Assembly: GCA_001769655.1 (NCBI GenBank)
Contig: MEPC01000001.1
Coordinates: 59,311 to 123,310, forward strand
Direction of reading: 5' to 3'
Length of the DNA: 64,000 nt
From: Bacteroidetes bacterium RIFCSPLOWO2_12_FULL_37_12
GTDB taxonomy: Bacteria; Bacteroidota; Bacteroidia; 2-12-FULL-37-12
The number at the start of each line of letters is the position of its first letter. The stretch's first letter is position 1. The position numbers and the translations under genes are program-made. The notes under the pieces are model-generated. The model was not told the DNA's origin, made no database searches, and saw only the letters and a list, made by a program, of their open reading frames with translations. This document shows positions 10,882 to 21,493 of the stretch, one piece after another.

Positions 10882-12339
10882 ATGACTTCTTTCTTCATTC
10901 TTTCCTTTGTTGCAATTTATTTTCTAATTCTGTTCGTAATTTCATACATCACCGGAAAGAATGCAGATACTAAATCATTTTTCCTAGCCAACAAACAAGC
11001 CCCCTGGTATTTAGTGGCATTTGGAATGATTGGTGACTCTCTCTCCGGTATTACTTATTTGTCTGTTCCGGGTGCCGTAGGAAAAAGCAACTTTTACTAT
11101 TTACAGGTTGTTTTTGGATATACACTGGGGTATATTGTCATAGCAAAAATACTACTACCCTTGTATTATAGAATGAATCTTACTTCCATTTATAGTTATT
11201 TACTCGAGAGATTTGGCAATGTATCACAGAAAACCGGTTCCTTTTTTTTCCTTCTATCGCGCACATTAGGCGCCGCCTTACGATTATATTTATCAGCCAA
11301 TGTTTTTCAGGTCTTTGTATTCGATAAATTCGGAATTCCTTTTAGTGTCACCCTTTCTGTGATCATCATTTTCATGTTTATTTATACCTATCAGGGTGGA
11401 ATAAAAACTCTGGTCTGGACAGATTCGTTGCAGTCGTTGTTTTTAGTGGCAGGGGTTATACTTTCTATTGCCGCTATCGGAACCAAAATGAATTGGGGCG
11501 TAACAGAAATGATTCATCAGATATCCACAAGCCCCTATACTAATTTATTCAACTGGCACTGGCAGGAAAAACAATTTTTTCTGAAACAGTTTTTTAGCGG
11601 AGCATTCATAGCCATTGTCATGACCGGATTAGACCAGAACATGATGCAAAAAAATCTGAGTTGCAAGTCGTTGGGAGATGCACAAAAAAACCTTTATTGG
11701 TTCAGTGGCATTGTGGTGATAGTAAATATCTTTTTTCTCTCTCTGGGAGTTTTATTGTATTTATACAGCACTGCCAACGGAATGGAAATTCCTTCCAAAA
11801 CCGACCATCTCTTTCCACTTCTGGCATTGAATCACCTTGGACTTTTTGCTTCCATGGTTTTTATTCTGGGATTAACCGCCGCAACATTTAACAGCGCCGA
11901 TTCTGTACTCACCACGCTTACCACTTCTTTTTGTGTGGATTTTTTAAATGTGGAAAATCCCGGCAAATATTCCGAAAAGCAAAAAACAGGGATTCGTCAT
12001 AAAGTCCAGATTTCATTTGGAATTGTTTTACTGTTATTAATACTTGGATTTCAATCGTTTATTGATGATGCTGTTATTAATGCAGTTCTTACCATGGCAG
12101 GATACACGTATGGTCCTCTGTTGGGAATGTTCGCCTTTGGAATATTTACGAATCAAAAACCCATAGATAAATTCGTACCCATGGTTTGTATTTTAGCTCC
12201 TGTGATTTGTTTTTTTATAGCTAACAATTCAAAGCAGTTATTTGGTGGATATGAGTTTGGATTTGAATTGTTGATTCTCAATGGGGCGTTGACGTTTCTG
12301 GGGTTGTGGGCATTGGCGAAAAAGAAAGACCTTAGATGA
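10882..12339 (+). CDS. Sodium:solute symporter family protein
   Basis: ~13 TM segments; LANKQAPWYLVAFGMIGDSLSGITYLSVPGAVG and FNSADSVLTTLTTSF are typical of the SSS family. Start probably 10882 (MTSFFILS). Confidence 0.85.
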   Translation: MTSFFILSFVAIYFLILFVISYITGKNADTKSFFLANKQAPWYLVAFGMIGDSLSGITYLSVPGAVGKSNFYYLQVVFGYTLGYIVIAKILLPLYYRMNLTSIYSYLLERFGNVSQKTGSFFFLLSRTLGAALRLYLSANVFQVFVFDKFGIPFSVTLSVIIIFMFIYTYQGGIKTLVWTDSLQSLFLVAGVILSIAAIGTKMNWGVTEMIHQISTSPYTNLFNWHWQEKQFFLKQFFSGAFIAIVMTGLDQNMMQKNLSCKSLGDAQKNLYWFSGIVVIVNIFFLSLGVLLYLYSTANGMEIPSKTDHLFPLLALNHLGLFASMVFILGLTAATFNSADSVLTTLTTSFCVDFLNVENPGKYSEKQKTGIRHKVQISFGIVLLLLILGFQSFIDDAVINAVLTMAGYTYGPLLGMFAFGIFTNQKPIDKFVPMVCILAPVICFFIANNSKQLFGGYEFGFELLILNGALTFLGLWALAKKKDLR

Positions 12340-12446
12340 CTTTCAATTCGTCTTCTCCTTTTATGTTTAAAAAATAAATTTTTTCATATCAGTTTGCCAA
12401 ATAAATGAGTAGAACTTATAAAATTACGGAAAACATAAAAATTTCT

Positions 12447-14276
12447 TTACCAGCTTTCAGTCCCCATTATAAAAAAACTGAATTTTAATGTTGAGCCCAA
12501 AAGGTTCTGCAATTCATATCTGGAATTGGTACTTGACCAATAAATATTAATTTGCCCGGGAGTATCTTTGGCAGGAGTAAACCACCCATCAGGGTCGGAC
12601 ATTTCCAAGGTTGAAATTGAACCTCTCAAACTATACATCGCACTTGGACCACCACTGGTATTAACTACTATAACACCATATACCATTGAGCCGTTATTTA
12701 TACTTGTTACAGAACCATTATCCAAAGAAACTTTTGAACTTGTTTGAGGAGATTCAACAATGGTTCCGGAGTTTGATTTTACTCGGTCATAAACGGCATA
12801 GTTTACTCCATCCTGTTCATCTCTTATCATCAATACTTTCGGAGATAGCCCTTGCCCGATAGATCGTACTCCACCTGTATTCGACCAAAAAACATTACTT
12901 ACAATAATTGGATAAGTCGTACTGTCAAGCGCATACGTATTTCTAGGAGCGCCTAATGTTCCTGCTAATAACATTGAGTTTGAAATTATTCCTCCACGAA
13001 CATTATGCAAATAAATACCATTTGTTGACTGAATATCTTCCTGGTTTGAAGCGCCAAATACATTGTCAATAATCAGGTTTTGCATACTGTAGTTATGATT
13101 AATATAAATTACATATCCTTCTGCCGTTGAAGAGGACTGTTCCCATCTTATGTTTCTTAAATTAAAATTAAGTGAAGCTTGGGCAGAAGTATTATCATTC
13201 CAGTAAAGACCATATTTCCCCAATACCCACGCATGAAAACCGTCAAACGTAACATTTGTTAAATTAATACCTGAAGCAATCCGGACACATGCTTCAGATG
13301 TTGCAGGACCTTCATCTGCTCCGAGATAAAGATCGGTAAAATGTGCCTGATCAATATCTATTAAATCGTTAGGATTGTCTTCAATAGAAATAGGGCGGTC
13401 AGCGAAAATCGTTGATTTACTTATTGTTAATATATCTCTGCCTCGGTATTGAATTCCTATTGATGTATTTCCATTCCAGCTACCTACACTAATATTATTT
13501 ATATCCATAACATCAACATCCGTAACTTTTATAGCTATTTTTTGAGCAGATGAAGATCCATAAAAACTAATATCTTTTATTGAGCATTGAAAAAGCGTCA
13601 GACCGGGACCTTTATCAAAATTAAATACTACACCGGCTTCCGAATATAAAGTTGTTGCATAAACTCCAGATCCTGAAAAATGTATTCTGTCTTTATTAAC
13701 ATTAATAGTACCGGTAAGATAAATATCTCCCCGTGGGATAAGTAAACGCTCACCTGACCCAGTAACAGAATTTATTGCGGCTTGAATAGTTGCAGTATTG
13801 GCGATTTTTTCGTCTGCTGTAGCTCCTGATCCAAATACAATCGTTCCATAATTTCTGACATCTCCTTCGGGATATACATTCCCACTGTTTTTTGCATAAA
13901 GCGCGTAAGGAACACTTAGTAGCTGACTGACAATATTGACTGTGTAATTTGTGGAGCCATCAGGATCAATTTCTACTTTAAGAAAAAAAGGTCCGTTTTC
14001 CCATTTTATTGTCGAAAAGTTATCAGTGGTTGTTCCTCCCCCTATTTCAAGTGATATCAGTCCGCTTTCATTGGTGGTGGATGTGTGTGTTTCGGCATAT
14101 ACAACTGTTCCACTTGGTGTGCTTTGTAAAATGCTTGCTTTCACCCCCACACTTGTGCCTTGTACTAAAATACCATTTACATTACGCACCAATGTCTGAT
14201 AATTCATTTTGTAAGGAGATTGGGCTTCTACATTTAAAGATAAAATAAATGCAATTAAAAAAAACAGATTTTTCAT
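12447..14276 (-). CDS. Secreted protein: conserved N-terminal domain plus right-handed beta-helix
   Basis: Signal peptide; N-terminal KMNYQTLVRNVNG...LLSVPYALYAKNSG module shared with 14299-15087; pectate-lyase-like repeats follow (GDIYLTGTINVNKDRIHFSGSGVYATTLY). Confidence 0.7.
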   Translation of the reverse strand: MKNLFFLIAFILSLNVEAQSPYKMNYQTLVRNVNGILVQGTSVGVKASILQSTPSGTVVYAETHTSTTNESGLISLEIGGGTTTDNFSTIKWENGPFFLKVEIDPDGSTNYTVNIVSQLLSVPYALYAKNSGNVYPEGDVRNYGTIVFGSGATADEKIANTATIQAAINSVTGSGERLLIPRGDIYLTGTINVNKDRIHFSGSGVYATTLYSEAGVVFNFDKGPGLTLFQCSIKDISFYGSSSAQKIAIKVTDVDVMDINNISVGSWNGNTSIGIQYRGRDILTISKSTIFADRPISIEDNPNDLIDIDQAHFTDLYLGADEGPATSEACVRIASGINLTNVTFDGFHAWVLGKYGLYWNDNTSAQASLNFNLRNIRWEQSSSTAEGYVIYINHNYSMQNLIIDNVFGASNQEDIQSTNGIYLHNVRGGIISNSMLLAGTLGAPRNTYALDSTTYPIIVSNVFWSNTGGVRSIGQGLSPKVLMIRDEQDGVNYAVYDRVKSNSGTIVESPQTSSKVSLDNGSVTSINNGSMVYGVIVVNTSGGPSAMYSLRGSISTLEMSDPDGWFTPAKDTPGQINIYWSSTNSRYELQNLLGSTLKFSFFIMGTESW

Positions 14277-14298
14277 TTTTTAATAATTATTGTAATTT

Positions 14299-15087
14299 CT
14301 AAAATGAACGAATAGAACGTACAACATAGTTTATACTTTTAGCTTTAATACTCTGTGTTCCGTTACTGAAATTCTGGTTCCATGAAACGGTAAAATCTCC
14401 TTCGGAGGAACTCCAGTAATTCACAACAGTTCCTAAAGCAAATCCTCCTATCGCACTCCGGTTAGTGTACATCAGGTTAAGTTCATATTTGGTCGGTAAT
14501 TTCCAATCAGTAAATTTTTTCCCATTTTGACTGTGATAAGATGCGTTGTTAATATTATCATGAGCAAGATACCAACTAGTTTCTGCACCCTGATCCTGTG
14601 TTTCTGATACCAAACCATGCTTGCCATCCGGAGTGATATAAAAGACATATCCACCTAATTCCGGATGCAAGCCAAGAGTATAAGTGGGATCGTTGTTATT
14701 TGCAGAAAATAATGCATAAGGAACACTCAGCAATTCTGAAGTACCTGAAATGGTATAGTTAGAGCCACCGGTTGGATCTGTTTCGGTTTTAATAAAAAAA
14801 GGACCATCTGCCCAGTTGATCAAAGCAACGGCACCAATAATAGGCGCTCCTCCACCAATTATCAGATTTGCCAATCCATTTGAATTAGTAGTGAGTGTGT
14901 GTACTTCAGAAAATACTGCTGTATTGCTACTGTCAAGAATACTGATCTTAATTCCTATAGGTTTATCTGAAATTAATTCTCCCGCATTATTTCTGATAAC
15001 TGCCTGGTAGCTCATTTTTTGAGGTGTCTGCGCAAATACTACTTTAGCGATTAATAATGCTAATAAAAGTGTAAATAACTTTCTCAT
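14299..15087 (-). CDS. Secreted protein: same N-terminal module plus DUF1566/FISUMP-like C-terminal domain
   Basis: QKMSYQAVIRNNAGELI...ELLSVPYALFSANN, then GGYVFYITPDGKHGLVSETQDQG...WKLPTKYELNLMY...YWSSSEGD. Confidence 0.75.
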   Translation of the reverse strand: MRKLFTLLLALLIAKVVFAQTPQKMSYQAVIRNNAGELISDKPIGIKISILDSSNTAVFSEVHTLTTNSNGLANLIIGGGAPIIGAVALINWADGPFFIKTETDPTGGSNYTISGTSELLSVPYALFSANNNDPTYTLGLHPELGGYVFYITPDGKHGLVSETQDQGAETSWYLAHDNINNASYHSQNGKKFTDWKLPTKYELNLMYTNRSAIGGFALGTVVNYWSSSEGDFTVSWNQNFSNGTQSIKAKSINYVVRSIRSF

Positions 15088-15443
15088 ATTTTAATTTTAA
15101 TTTATTAAAATGAAAGGTTACTGTTCAATGCCAAAGGTAAAAATATTTTGAACAATGACCAAATTTGATATTCTTTTCACAATAGGAAAGTGCTTTTGTT
15201 ATGCAACATGAGAAAATAAAGCCAAAAATTTCTACCTTCGTAGCAAAAAAGATAAATGAGAATTTAAAATATGGTTATCCTGTTTTGAAATCAGAATCCC
15301 GAGAGAAACTACTGAACCAAAATAAACAAGATAATGAAAAAGAAAAAATATGACGTAGTGTAAATGATGCGAGACATCAGAAACAAAATATCGGTGCCAA
15401 TTCTGTAAATCTTATTTCGTCTCAAACCTAAATATCAAACACA

Positions 15444-16208
15444 ATGAATGATTTAGAAAAGTATTTTAGAGCCAATACAAAAAGATTAATCCATAAATGG
15501 AATCATTACTTTGATGTATATGATAGACATTTGAGTAAGTACAGAAACAAAGAAATCACGGTTTTGGAAATAGGTATTTCACAAGGAGGAAGCCTTCAAA
15601 TGTGGAAAAATTATTTCGGTGACAAAGCTAAAATAGTTGGAATTGATATAGACCCTCGCTGTAAACAATTAGAAGAAGAAAATATTAAAATATTTATTGG
15701 TTCTCAATCAGACCGGAATTTCCTGAGGGATGTCAAAAAGCAAATTCCTATGGTTGATATTTTAATTGACGATGGTGGACATACAATGAATCAGCAAATT
15801 GTCAGTTACGAAGAATTGTTTGATCACGTTAAAGAAGATGGGATTTATTTATGTGAGGACCTGCATACATCCTACTGGATAACGTTTGGAGGTGGTCATA
15901 AAAGAAGAGGGACTTTTATTGAATATAGCAAAAACTTTATTGACTTCATTAATGCTCATCATTCCAAACAAAGATGTCTAAAAGTCAATGAGTTTACAAA
16001 ATCAGTTAGTTCAATTCATTATTATGATAGTATAGTTGTGGTTGAAAAAAGAAAAATGGGAAAACCTTTTCAAGAGGAAACCGGAACAATTTCTTTTGAT
16101 CCACCGGTTAAGCCAAAGAATTTATTGAATAGAATTAAAAATATACTTTTAAGGATAATAAACACACCTTTACAATTCTTTAGGTTGGGCGGGGTTGTAT
16201 GGAAATAA
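15444..16208 (+). CDS. Class I SAM-dependent methyltransferase (cephalosporin-hydroxylase-like)
   Basis: EITVLEIGISQGGSLQMWKNYFGDKAKIVGIDIDPRCK; VDILIDDGGHTMNQQIVSYEELFDHVKEDGIYLCEDLHTSYW. Confidence 0.75.
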   Translation: MNDLEKYFRANTKRLIHKWNHYFDVYDRHLSKYRNKEITVLEIGISQGGSLQMWKNYFGDKAKIVGIDIDPRCKQLEEENIKIFIGSQSDRNFLRDVKKQIPMVDILIDDGGHTMNQQIVSYEELFDHVKEDGIYLCEDLHTSYWITFGGGHKRRGTFIEYSKNFIDFINAHHSKQRCLKVNEFTKSVSSIHYYDSIVVVEKRKMGKPFQEETGTISFDPPVKPKNLLNRIKNILLRIINTPLQFFRLGGVVWK

Positions 16209-16227
16209 ACGTTTGCTAAAAACTAAA

Positions 16228-16255
16228 GTAGAGAAGTTGCATGCAACGTCTCTAC
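16228..16255. repeat. REP-like palindrome GTAGAGAAGTTGCATGCAACGTCTCTAC
   Basis: Near-perfect palindrome; same GTAGAGA...TCTCTAC frame as 20429-20456 and 54203-54232. Confidence 0.75.
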
Positions 16256-16269
16256 ATACCGGCTGAGGT

Positions 16270-16785
16270 TTATTTAAATAATAACGCATCTACCTTGGTT
16301 TCTCCCTCAAACTTGCGAAGTAGCCGGTGGTTTGAATCATAAATGAAAAACGATGGCACTATCACAGAACCAAAAATTTTCCTGAATTCCCCTGTGGAAT
16401 CGTGCACTAAACGGATGTTTGATTCTGTAAATAATTCAAACCGTTTGCCAAAGGCAGAAATGGAATCCAAGGGTTCAGCAGATACCATAAGCAGAAAAAT
16501 ATCCTGAAATTCATTGATTCTGCTTTTTATTTCTCTTGCTTCGTATTGACAATGATCGCAGGATGGATTAAAATAATTGATTATCAATGGCACTCCGCCC
16601 GGAATATCTTTTTCAGTAAACACCTTGTTTTGCAACGTTCTAAAATTCAATGGAGGGAGATTTTTAATTTCCTCAGCGCTTTTTTGTTTAGCAAAAAATG
16701 ATTTTGTAATCAAAAATCCGAGACACACAATTAGCAGGATGACGGAAGTCAGGACGATGGTTTTTAAACGGGATTTTGGTGTCAT
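16270..16785 (-). CDS. Thioredoxin-like / redoxin family protein
   Basis: GGVPLIINYFNPSCDHCQYEAREIKSRINEFQDIFLLMVSAEP; CxxC motif, N-terminal TM segment. Confidence 0.8.
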   Translation of the reverse strand: MTPKSRLKTIVLTSVILLIVCLGFLITKSFFAKQKSAEEIKNLPPLNFRTLQNKVFTEKDIPGGVPLIINYFNPSCDHCQYEAREIKSRINEFQDIFLLMVSAEPLDSISAFGKRFELFTESNIRLVHDSTGEFRKIFGSVIVPSFFIYDSNHRLLRKFEGETKVDALLFK

Positions 16786-16818
16786 GTGATTTAGGCATTA
16801 GTAATTGGTCATTTATCG

Positions 16819-16846
16819 CCTTCGTTTGTGTCCTCACAAACGAAGG
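16819..16846. repeat. 12-bp-stem hairpin CCTTCGTTTGTGtcctCACAAACGAAGG
   Basis: Perfect 12-bp stem with 4-nt loop, in the spacer between the lptD-like stop and the redoxin start. Confidence 0.75.
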
Positions 16847-16877
16847 TATTGGTCATTCGTAAATCGTAAATCTCTTC

Positions 16878-19544
16878 TCACTGATCATACCATTCTCTTT
16901 TTCTTTCTAATTTCAAATCTTTCAACAATGCTGATTTTACGTTGATAGTGACACTGTATCGTTGATACAAACCGTAAGGAATCCAATTGAATTTTAATTC
17001 CCAACAGTGCAAATCGCGGTTAATGCCAATATTCGTGCTAATCAAATCATTATTAGTAAAATCATATCCAGAACTTCCGGTGAACGCCCATTTTTCGCTT
17101 AATTTTAAACTGCCATTGAAGGATAAAGATTGGTTTGTTTTGTTTTCTTTTTTCCTCGAAAACGTATAACTGCGCTGATAATTCACTGACAAACTCCAGG
17201 GGAGTGAAAATGGCAGATACCCCTCCGTAAAATCCATTGAATTAACAGAGGTTTTAATGACAGACAAGGGTGTCTTTTGTCCCAGAATGGAATTTAGAGA
17301 AGTTCGTAACGTAATATTAGCCGAGTGCAACCGGGCTAACCGTTTATTTTCTTCCCATTCAAAGCGGTGCACATTCAAATCGTTATCGTCAGTAATGTAT
17401 GGGTCATACATCGAACTGTATTCTATCCCAATCTTGTTTTCAAACAAGGTGGTTCTGGCTGAAAGATTAATTCTTGACAAATTAAAAGAATCAGCCGCGA
17501 GGTTGTAATTGCCCGATATCCCTACGTTTTCAAAAAGTGACACTTTACGGCTTTTTTGGGAAGTGTCCTTCCGTGAACGTACCTTCATTTCCAACGCATT
17601 GCTGATAGAGAAACCTATCGCCTCTTGTATTCCTTTAGAGGGTTCCCCGTATAAAAAATTTGAAAAACGTGAATACAGCTTATTATCAAAATGTTCGTAA
17701 TATCCATAAGTTGCTTCCGAAAAATCAGGCACATAGCGGAATGACACGGATGGACGCAAGGTATGACGTATTGCCTGAAGGGATTTACTGCGAAAATTTA
17801 ATGTTCCATAAATCACGGTAGAAGCCGCCGCAGAAGCCGAATACACGCCATAGCGGGCAAACCATTTCACTGTATCAATGGAAATCCCTCCGGTATCATT
17901 CCTGTATATGTTTCTGCTAACCAGCGACCATTTTTCTGTATAGTTCATCTCCGGTGACACAGTAAAATATTTTAGAGCGCGGAATTGTGTGGATGCCCTG
18001 ACAACCTGCTGAGCGCCATTGCGCATCTTATTTTGCAATTGTGAACGTTTTTCGCCCGGCGCTAACTTTTCAAATCCTAACCGATTGAATAATTGTAATG
18101 AATCCTCATGGGCGGTTAAATCATTTCTTGCATTGAATGAATAATTCACATAAATCATCTCGTACCAGCGGAGTTTTCCTATTTGAATTTTTCTTTTAAA
18201 AGGCGATAATCGTTCGGAATTTACTGCCAGTTCAGGAAATGTAAACGAAACTGCTTTTGTGCTATTGTTTTGGCTATGCCGCATGCCTAGGTTCATATTT
18301 AAAGGAGTGCCATAAAGCGGTTGTGAATAATAAATATTGGATGAAATGGAATTGGTAAACCGGTTCTCATCGGGAGTAAGGGAATTTCTGAAATTTGAAG
18401 TACTTCCAAAATTTACGTTGGCTTGAAAATTTTCTTGTCTCTTGGGAACCTTACGATGAGACCAATTCAAAAAATAATCTACTTCTCTTGTAAATTCTTT
18501 GGTACCTTCCACTCCGGTGGGTCTGCGGTTGTAAGTAAATTTCAGATTCCCGTCTCTTTTATACATTTTTTTATATTTACTTTCCATGATGGTTCCCCAT
18601 GCGCCTTTTGTATAAACACTGCCTCTTACAGCCAAATCCATATAATCGTTGATGGCAAAATAATACCCGCCATTCTCAAGAAAAAAACCAAACTGGTTGG
18701 TTTCTCCATAGGTAGGAAGTAAAATGCCGGAGGATTTACCTTTTCGGGATGGGAAAACACCAAATAAAAATCCGAGTGGTGTGGGTACATCTGCAACTGC
18801 GAGGTAAAAAGGTCCGGTGACAATTTTCTCATTGGGAATCAGTTTCGATTTTCTGGAATAAATATAAAAATGCGGTTTGGCTCTGTCGCAGGTGGTATAA
18901 CGTGTGGCGCCTATATACAACTCGTTTTTTTCATTTTTATTTACAAGCGAGCCATGCACATACGACTCGCCGTATTGAGTAATCACGTTCGAAATAGCGC
19001 CCTGACGTGTTTTAAAATTGTAACCGATTTTGTCGGAAGTGTAGGTATCTTTGTTTTCGGTAAAAACCGGTTTTCCTGTAGTGTCACCTTTTTCATTTTT
19101 GTGACCCTTTGAGCGCATAATGCTCGTGTTCCAATCCACTTCAATAAAATCTGCCTTCAGGGTCATGTTATCATATTTTACATCTGCATTCATGTACATG
19201 TACATTTTTCTCGAATCAAGGTCTAAATACATGGAATCATTGCATTGATAAAAAACAGTAGTTTTTATGTCTTTTCTGGCATCAAGGGTGTCATTTTTCA
19301 AACTGTCATTTTCATTGAGAGTAGTGTCTGAAATGTTAGTCATTTCATTTGAAAAAGTGGATAAAGAATCGTCGTTGTTATATATAGGTTTCTTAACCAA
19401 GTTTGTATCTTTGCCGTATAAAACCGAATCAGATATGTTCTGGGCGTTGATAGGGACCACAAGACAAGATGTAATAACAAAAAAAATCAACTTACATTTC
19501 AGATATAAATTCAGAAAACTAATATGGTTTTTACTATTAGTCAT
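16878..19544 (-). CDS. lptD: Putative LPS-assembly protein LptD / OstA-like outer membrane protein
   Basis: FYQCNDSMYLDLDSRKMYMYMNADVKYDNMTLKADFIEVDW; PFYLAVADVPTPLGFLFGVFPSRKGKSSGILLPTYGE; long C-terminal beta-barrel-like region. Confidence 0.75.
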   Translation of the reverse strand: MTNSKNHISFLNLYLKCKLIFFVITSCLVVPINAQNISDSVLYGKDTNLVKKPIYNNDDSLSTFSNEMTNISDTTLNENDSLKNDTLDARKDIKTTVFYQCNDSMYLDLDSRKMYMYMNADVKYDNMTLKADFIEVDWNTSIMRSKGHKNEKGDTTGKPVFTENKDTYTSDKIGYNFKTRQGAISNVITQYGESYVHGSLVNKNEKNELYIGATRYTTCDRAKPHFYIYSRKSKLIPNEKIVTGPFYLAVADVPTPLGFLFGVFPSRKGKSSGILLPTYGETNQFGFFLENGGYYFAINDYMDLAVRGSVYTKGAWGTIMESKYKKMYKRDGNLKFTYNRRPTGVEGTKEFTREVDYFLNWSHRKVPKRQENFQANVNFGSTSNFRNSLTPDENRFTNSISSNIYYSQPLYGTPLNMNLGMRHSQNNSTKAVSFTFPELAVNSERLSPFKRKIQIGKLRWYEMIYVNYSFNARNDLTAHEDSLQLFNRLGFEKLAPGEKRSQLQNKMRNGAQQVVRASTQFRALKYFTVSPEMNYTEKWSLVSRNIYRNDTGGISIDTVKWFARYGVYSASAAASTVIYGTLNFRSKSLQAIRHTLRPSVSFRYVPDFSEATYGYYEHFDNKLYSRFSNFLYGEPSKGIQEAIGFSISNALEMKVRSRKDTSQKSRKVSLFENVGISGNYNLAADSFNLSRINLSARTTLFENKIGIEYSSMYDPYITDDNDLNVHRFEWEENKRLARLHSANITLRTSLNSILGQKTPLSVIKTSVNSMDFTEGYLPFSLPWSLSVNYQRSYTFSRKKENKTNQSLSFNGSLKLSEKWAFTGSSGYDFTNNDLISTNIGINRDLHCWELKFNWIPYGLYQRYSVTINVKSALLKDLKLERKREWYDQ

Positions 19545-19641
19545 TTAACTATTTTAGAATAAAATTGAGCATTACTGAAAAATTCATTAATTTTGCAAAT
19601 ATGTATTATTAACACTGAAGCGCAGAACTCAAAACGCAAAA

Positions 19642-20418
19642 ATGAAACAAACTTTTATCATATTATTTTCTTTCCTGCTGACCTTGGGTTCGTTTAAACC
19701 GCTTAATCCTCACAAATATAAAGTTAAAACCGTAGTAATTGATGCCGGGCACGGTGGAAAGGACTCCGGTTGTCTGGGAAAAAAACTTAAAGAAAAGAAT
19801 ATTTCCCTTGCAGTGGCTATTAAACTCGGGCGATTGATTAAATCCAATGACCCATCTGTCCGGGTTCTTTATACCCGTTCTTCCGATAAATTCATTGATT
19901 TGCATCACCGCGCTTCGCTTGCTAATAAAAACAATGCAGATCTGTTTATTTCCATTCATTGCAACTCAGGACCCAATGATGCCTGTGGTTCAGAAACCTA
20001 TTCCATGGGGTTACATGTGACCGATGAAAATCTGAAAGTAGCCCAACGCGAAAATGCCGTCATTCTTAAAGAAGATAATTACGTTGAAAAATACGATGGT
20101 TTTAATCCTAATTCCTCCGAAGCGTATATATTATTTTCACTTTTTCAGAATGCATTTTTAGAACAAAGTTTAAAATTAGCGGGCAATATTGAAAATGAAT
20201 TAGCAACCCGTGAAGGCCGTAAAAGCAGGGGCGTAAAACAGGCGGGCTTTCTGGTGCTTTATAAAACATCTATGCCAAGTGTATTGGTTGAACTCGGCTT
20301 TCTCACAAACCCCCGTGATGAAAATTTCCTTTCAATTTCTGCCAATCAGGATTCAGTCGCTGGAGATTTGTTTACAGCTATTATGAATTATAAGGGGGAA
20401 TTGGAAGCGACGAATTAA
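19642..20418 (+). CDS. N-acetylmuramoyl-L-alanine amidase (amidase_3)
   Basis: VVIDAGHGGKDSGCLGKKLKEKNISLAVAIKLG; DLFISIHCNSGPND; SVLVELGFLTNPRDENFL. Confidence 0.9.
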   Translation: MKQTFIILFSFLLTLGSFKPLNPHKYKVKTVVIDAGHGGKDSGCLGKKLKEKNISLAVAIKLGRLIKSNDPSVRVLYTRSSDKFIDLHHRASLANKNNADLFISIHCNSGPNDACGSETYSMGLHVTDENLKVAQRENAVILKEDNYVEKYDGFNPNSSEAYILFSLFQNAFLEQSLKLAGNIENELATREGRKSRGVKQAGFLVLYKTSMPSVLVELGFLTNPRDENFLSISANQDSVAGDLFTAIMNYKGELEATN

Positions 20419-20428
20419 AGGGTGTTAT

Positions 20429-20456
20429 GTAGAGACATGGTGCACCGTATCTCTAC
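20429..20456. repeat. REP-like palindrome GTAGAGACATGGTGCACCGTATCTCTAC
   Basis: Intergenic palindrome; same family as 16228 and 54203. Confidence 0.75.
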
Positions 20457-20523
20457 CTATTTGCATTTCTATCTCTAATTTCTTACATTTAGCCCATTAT
20501 TTGAAAACCCTTTTCCCAATACA

Positions 20524-21465
20524 TTGAAAATTTCAAACGAATTTAAAATCGGGCTTCTTACCGTTATTTCCATTCTTTTTTTATTTTTTGGTTTTAACTA
20601 CCTGAAAGGGAAAAATGTTTTTTCCCGCTATCAAAGATATTATATCAAATATCCGAATGTAAACGGGTTAACTACCGGAAATCCAATCATGATAAACGGA
20701 TTAGTGGTTGGAAAAGTTAAATCCATCCGTTTTCTTGATTTTATTGTAGGAGAAATAGTGGTAGAAGCGGAGTTGCAAAGAGATGTCAAACTGAATGATG
20801 GTTGTGCCGCATCTATTGTAAATAGTGATATTTTAGGAAGTAAAGCCATAAAGATAGAACTGGGAGCCAGCCGTCAACTATTAAAGTCGGGTGATACCCT
20901 ACGCACCGGTTTTGAACTAAGCATTACCGAAGAAATTTCTGCTCGTACAGCCCCTCTTCTTGCCAAGATGGACACGCTTTTTTTTGTTTTTTCAGGTCAA
21001 CGGATGCAGAATATCATTAAGAAAGTGGACACTACGTTACATGTATTTCAAACACTTGGTTTAGGAATGGATAAAGTGATTATTGATAATAATTCCCGTT
21101 TTAACACTATCATACGGCATATTGAATCCATTTCTGCCAATCTTGATTCCAATAATTATAAGATAAAAAATATTCTGACAAATCTGAATGTATTTTCCGA
21201 TTCCCTTGCACGTTTACAGGTAGGCAAAACCCTACGCCAGACAGACAGGGCATTGGCTGGTCTGGAACAATCGTTGGATAAAATTAACCGAGGTGAAGGA
21301 ACCTTAGGGCTGTTGTTTAACGATGACAAATTATACCATCAATTGAAAAAAGCCAGTGAGGATCTGGATGTGCTGGTGAATGACATTAAGAAAAATCCAA
21401 AGCGTTACGTGCATTTTTCCGTTTTTGGCGGCGGAAAAGAAAAGGAGGAAGCGGAGAAGAAGTAG
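20524..21465 (+). CDS. MlaD/MCE family protein
   Basis: ISNEFKIGLLTVISILFLFFGFNYLKGKNVF...YPNVNGLTTGNPIMINGLVVGKV; probable TTG start. Confidence 0.85.
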   Translation: MKISNEFKIGLLTVISILFLFFGFNYLKGKNVFSRYQRYYIKYPNVNGLTTGNPIMINGLVVGKVKSIRFLDFIVGEIVVEAELQRDVKLNDGCAASIVNSDILGSKAIKIELGASRQLLKSGDTLRTGFELSITEEISARTAPLLAKMDTLFFVFSGQRMQNIIKKVDTTLHVFQTLGLGMDKVIIDNNSRFNTIIRHIESISANLDSNNYKIKNILTNLNVFSDSLARLQVGKTLRQTDRALAGLEQSLDKINRGEGTLGLLFNDDKLYHQLKKASEDLDVLVNDIKKNPKRYVHFSVFGGGKEKEEAEKK

Positions 21466-21493
21466 AGAGAGAAAATTTTTGTAAAAAATTTTC

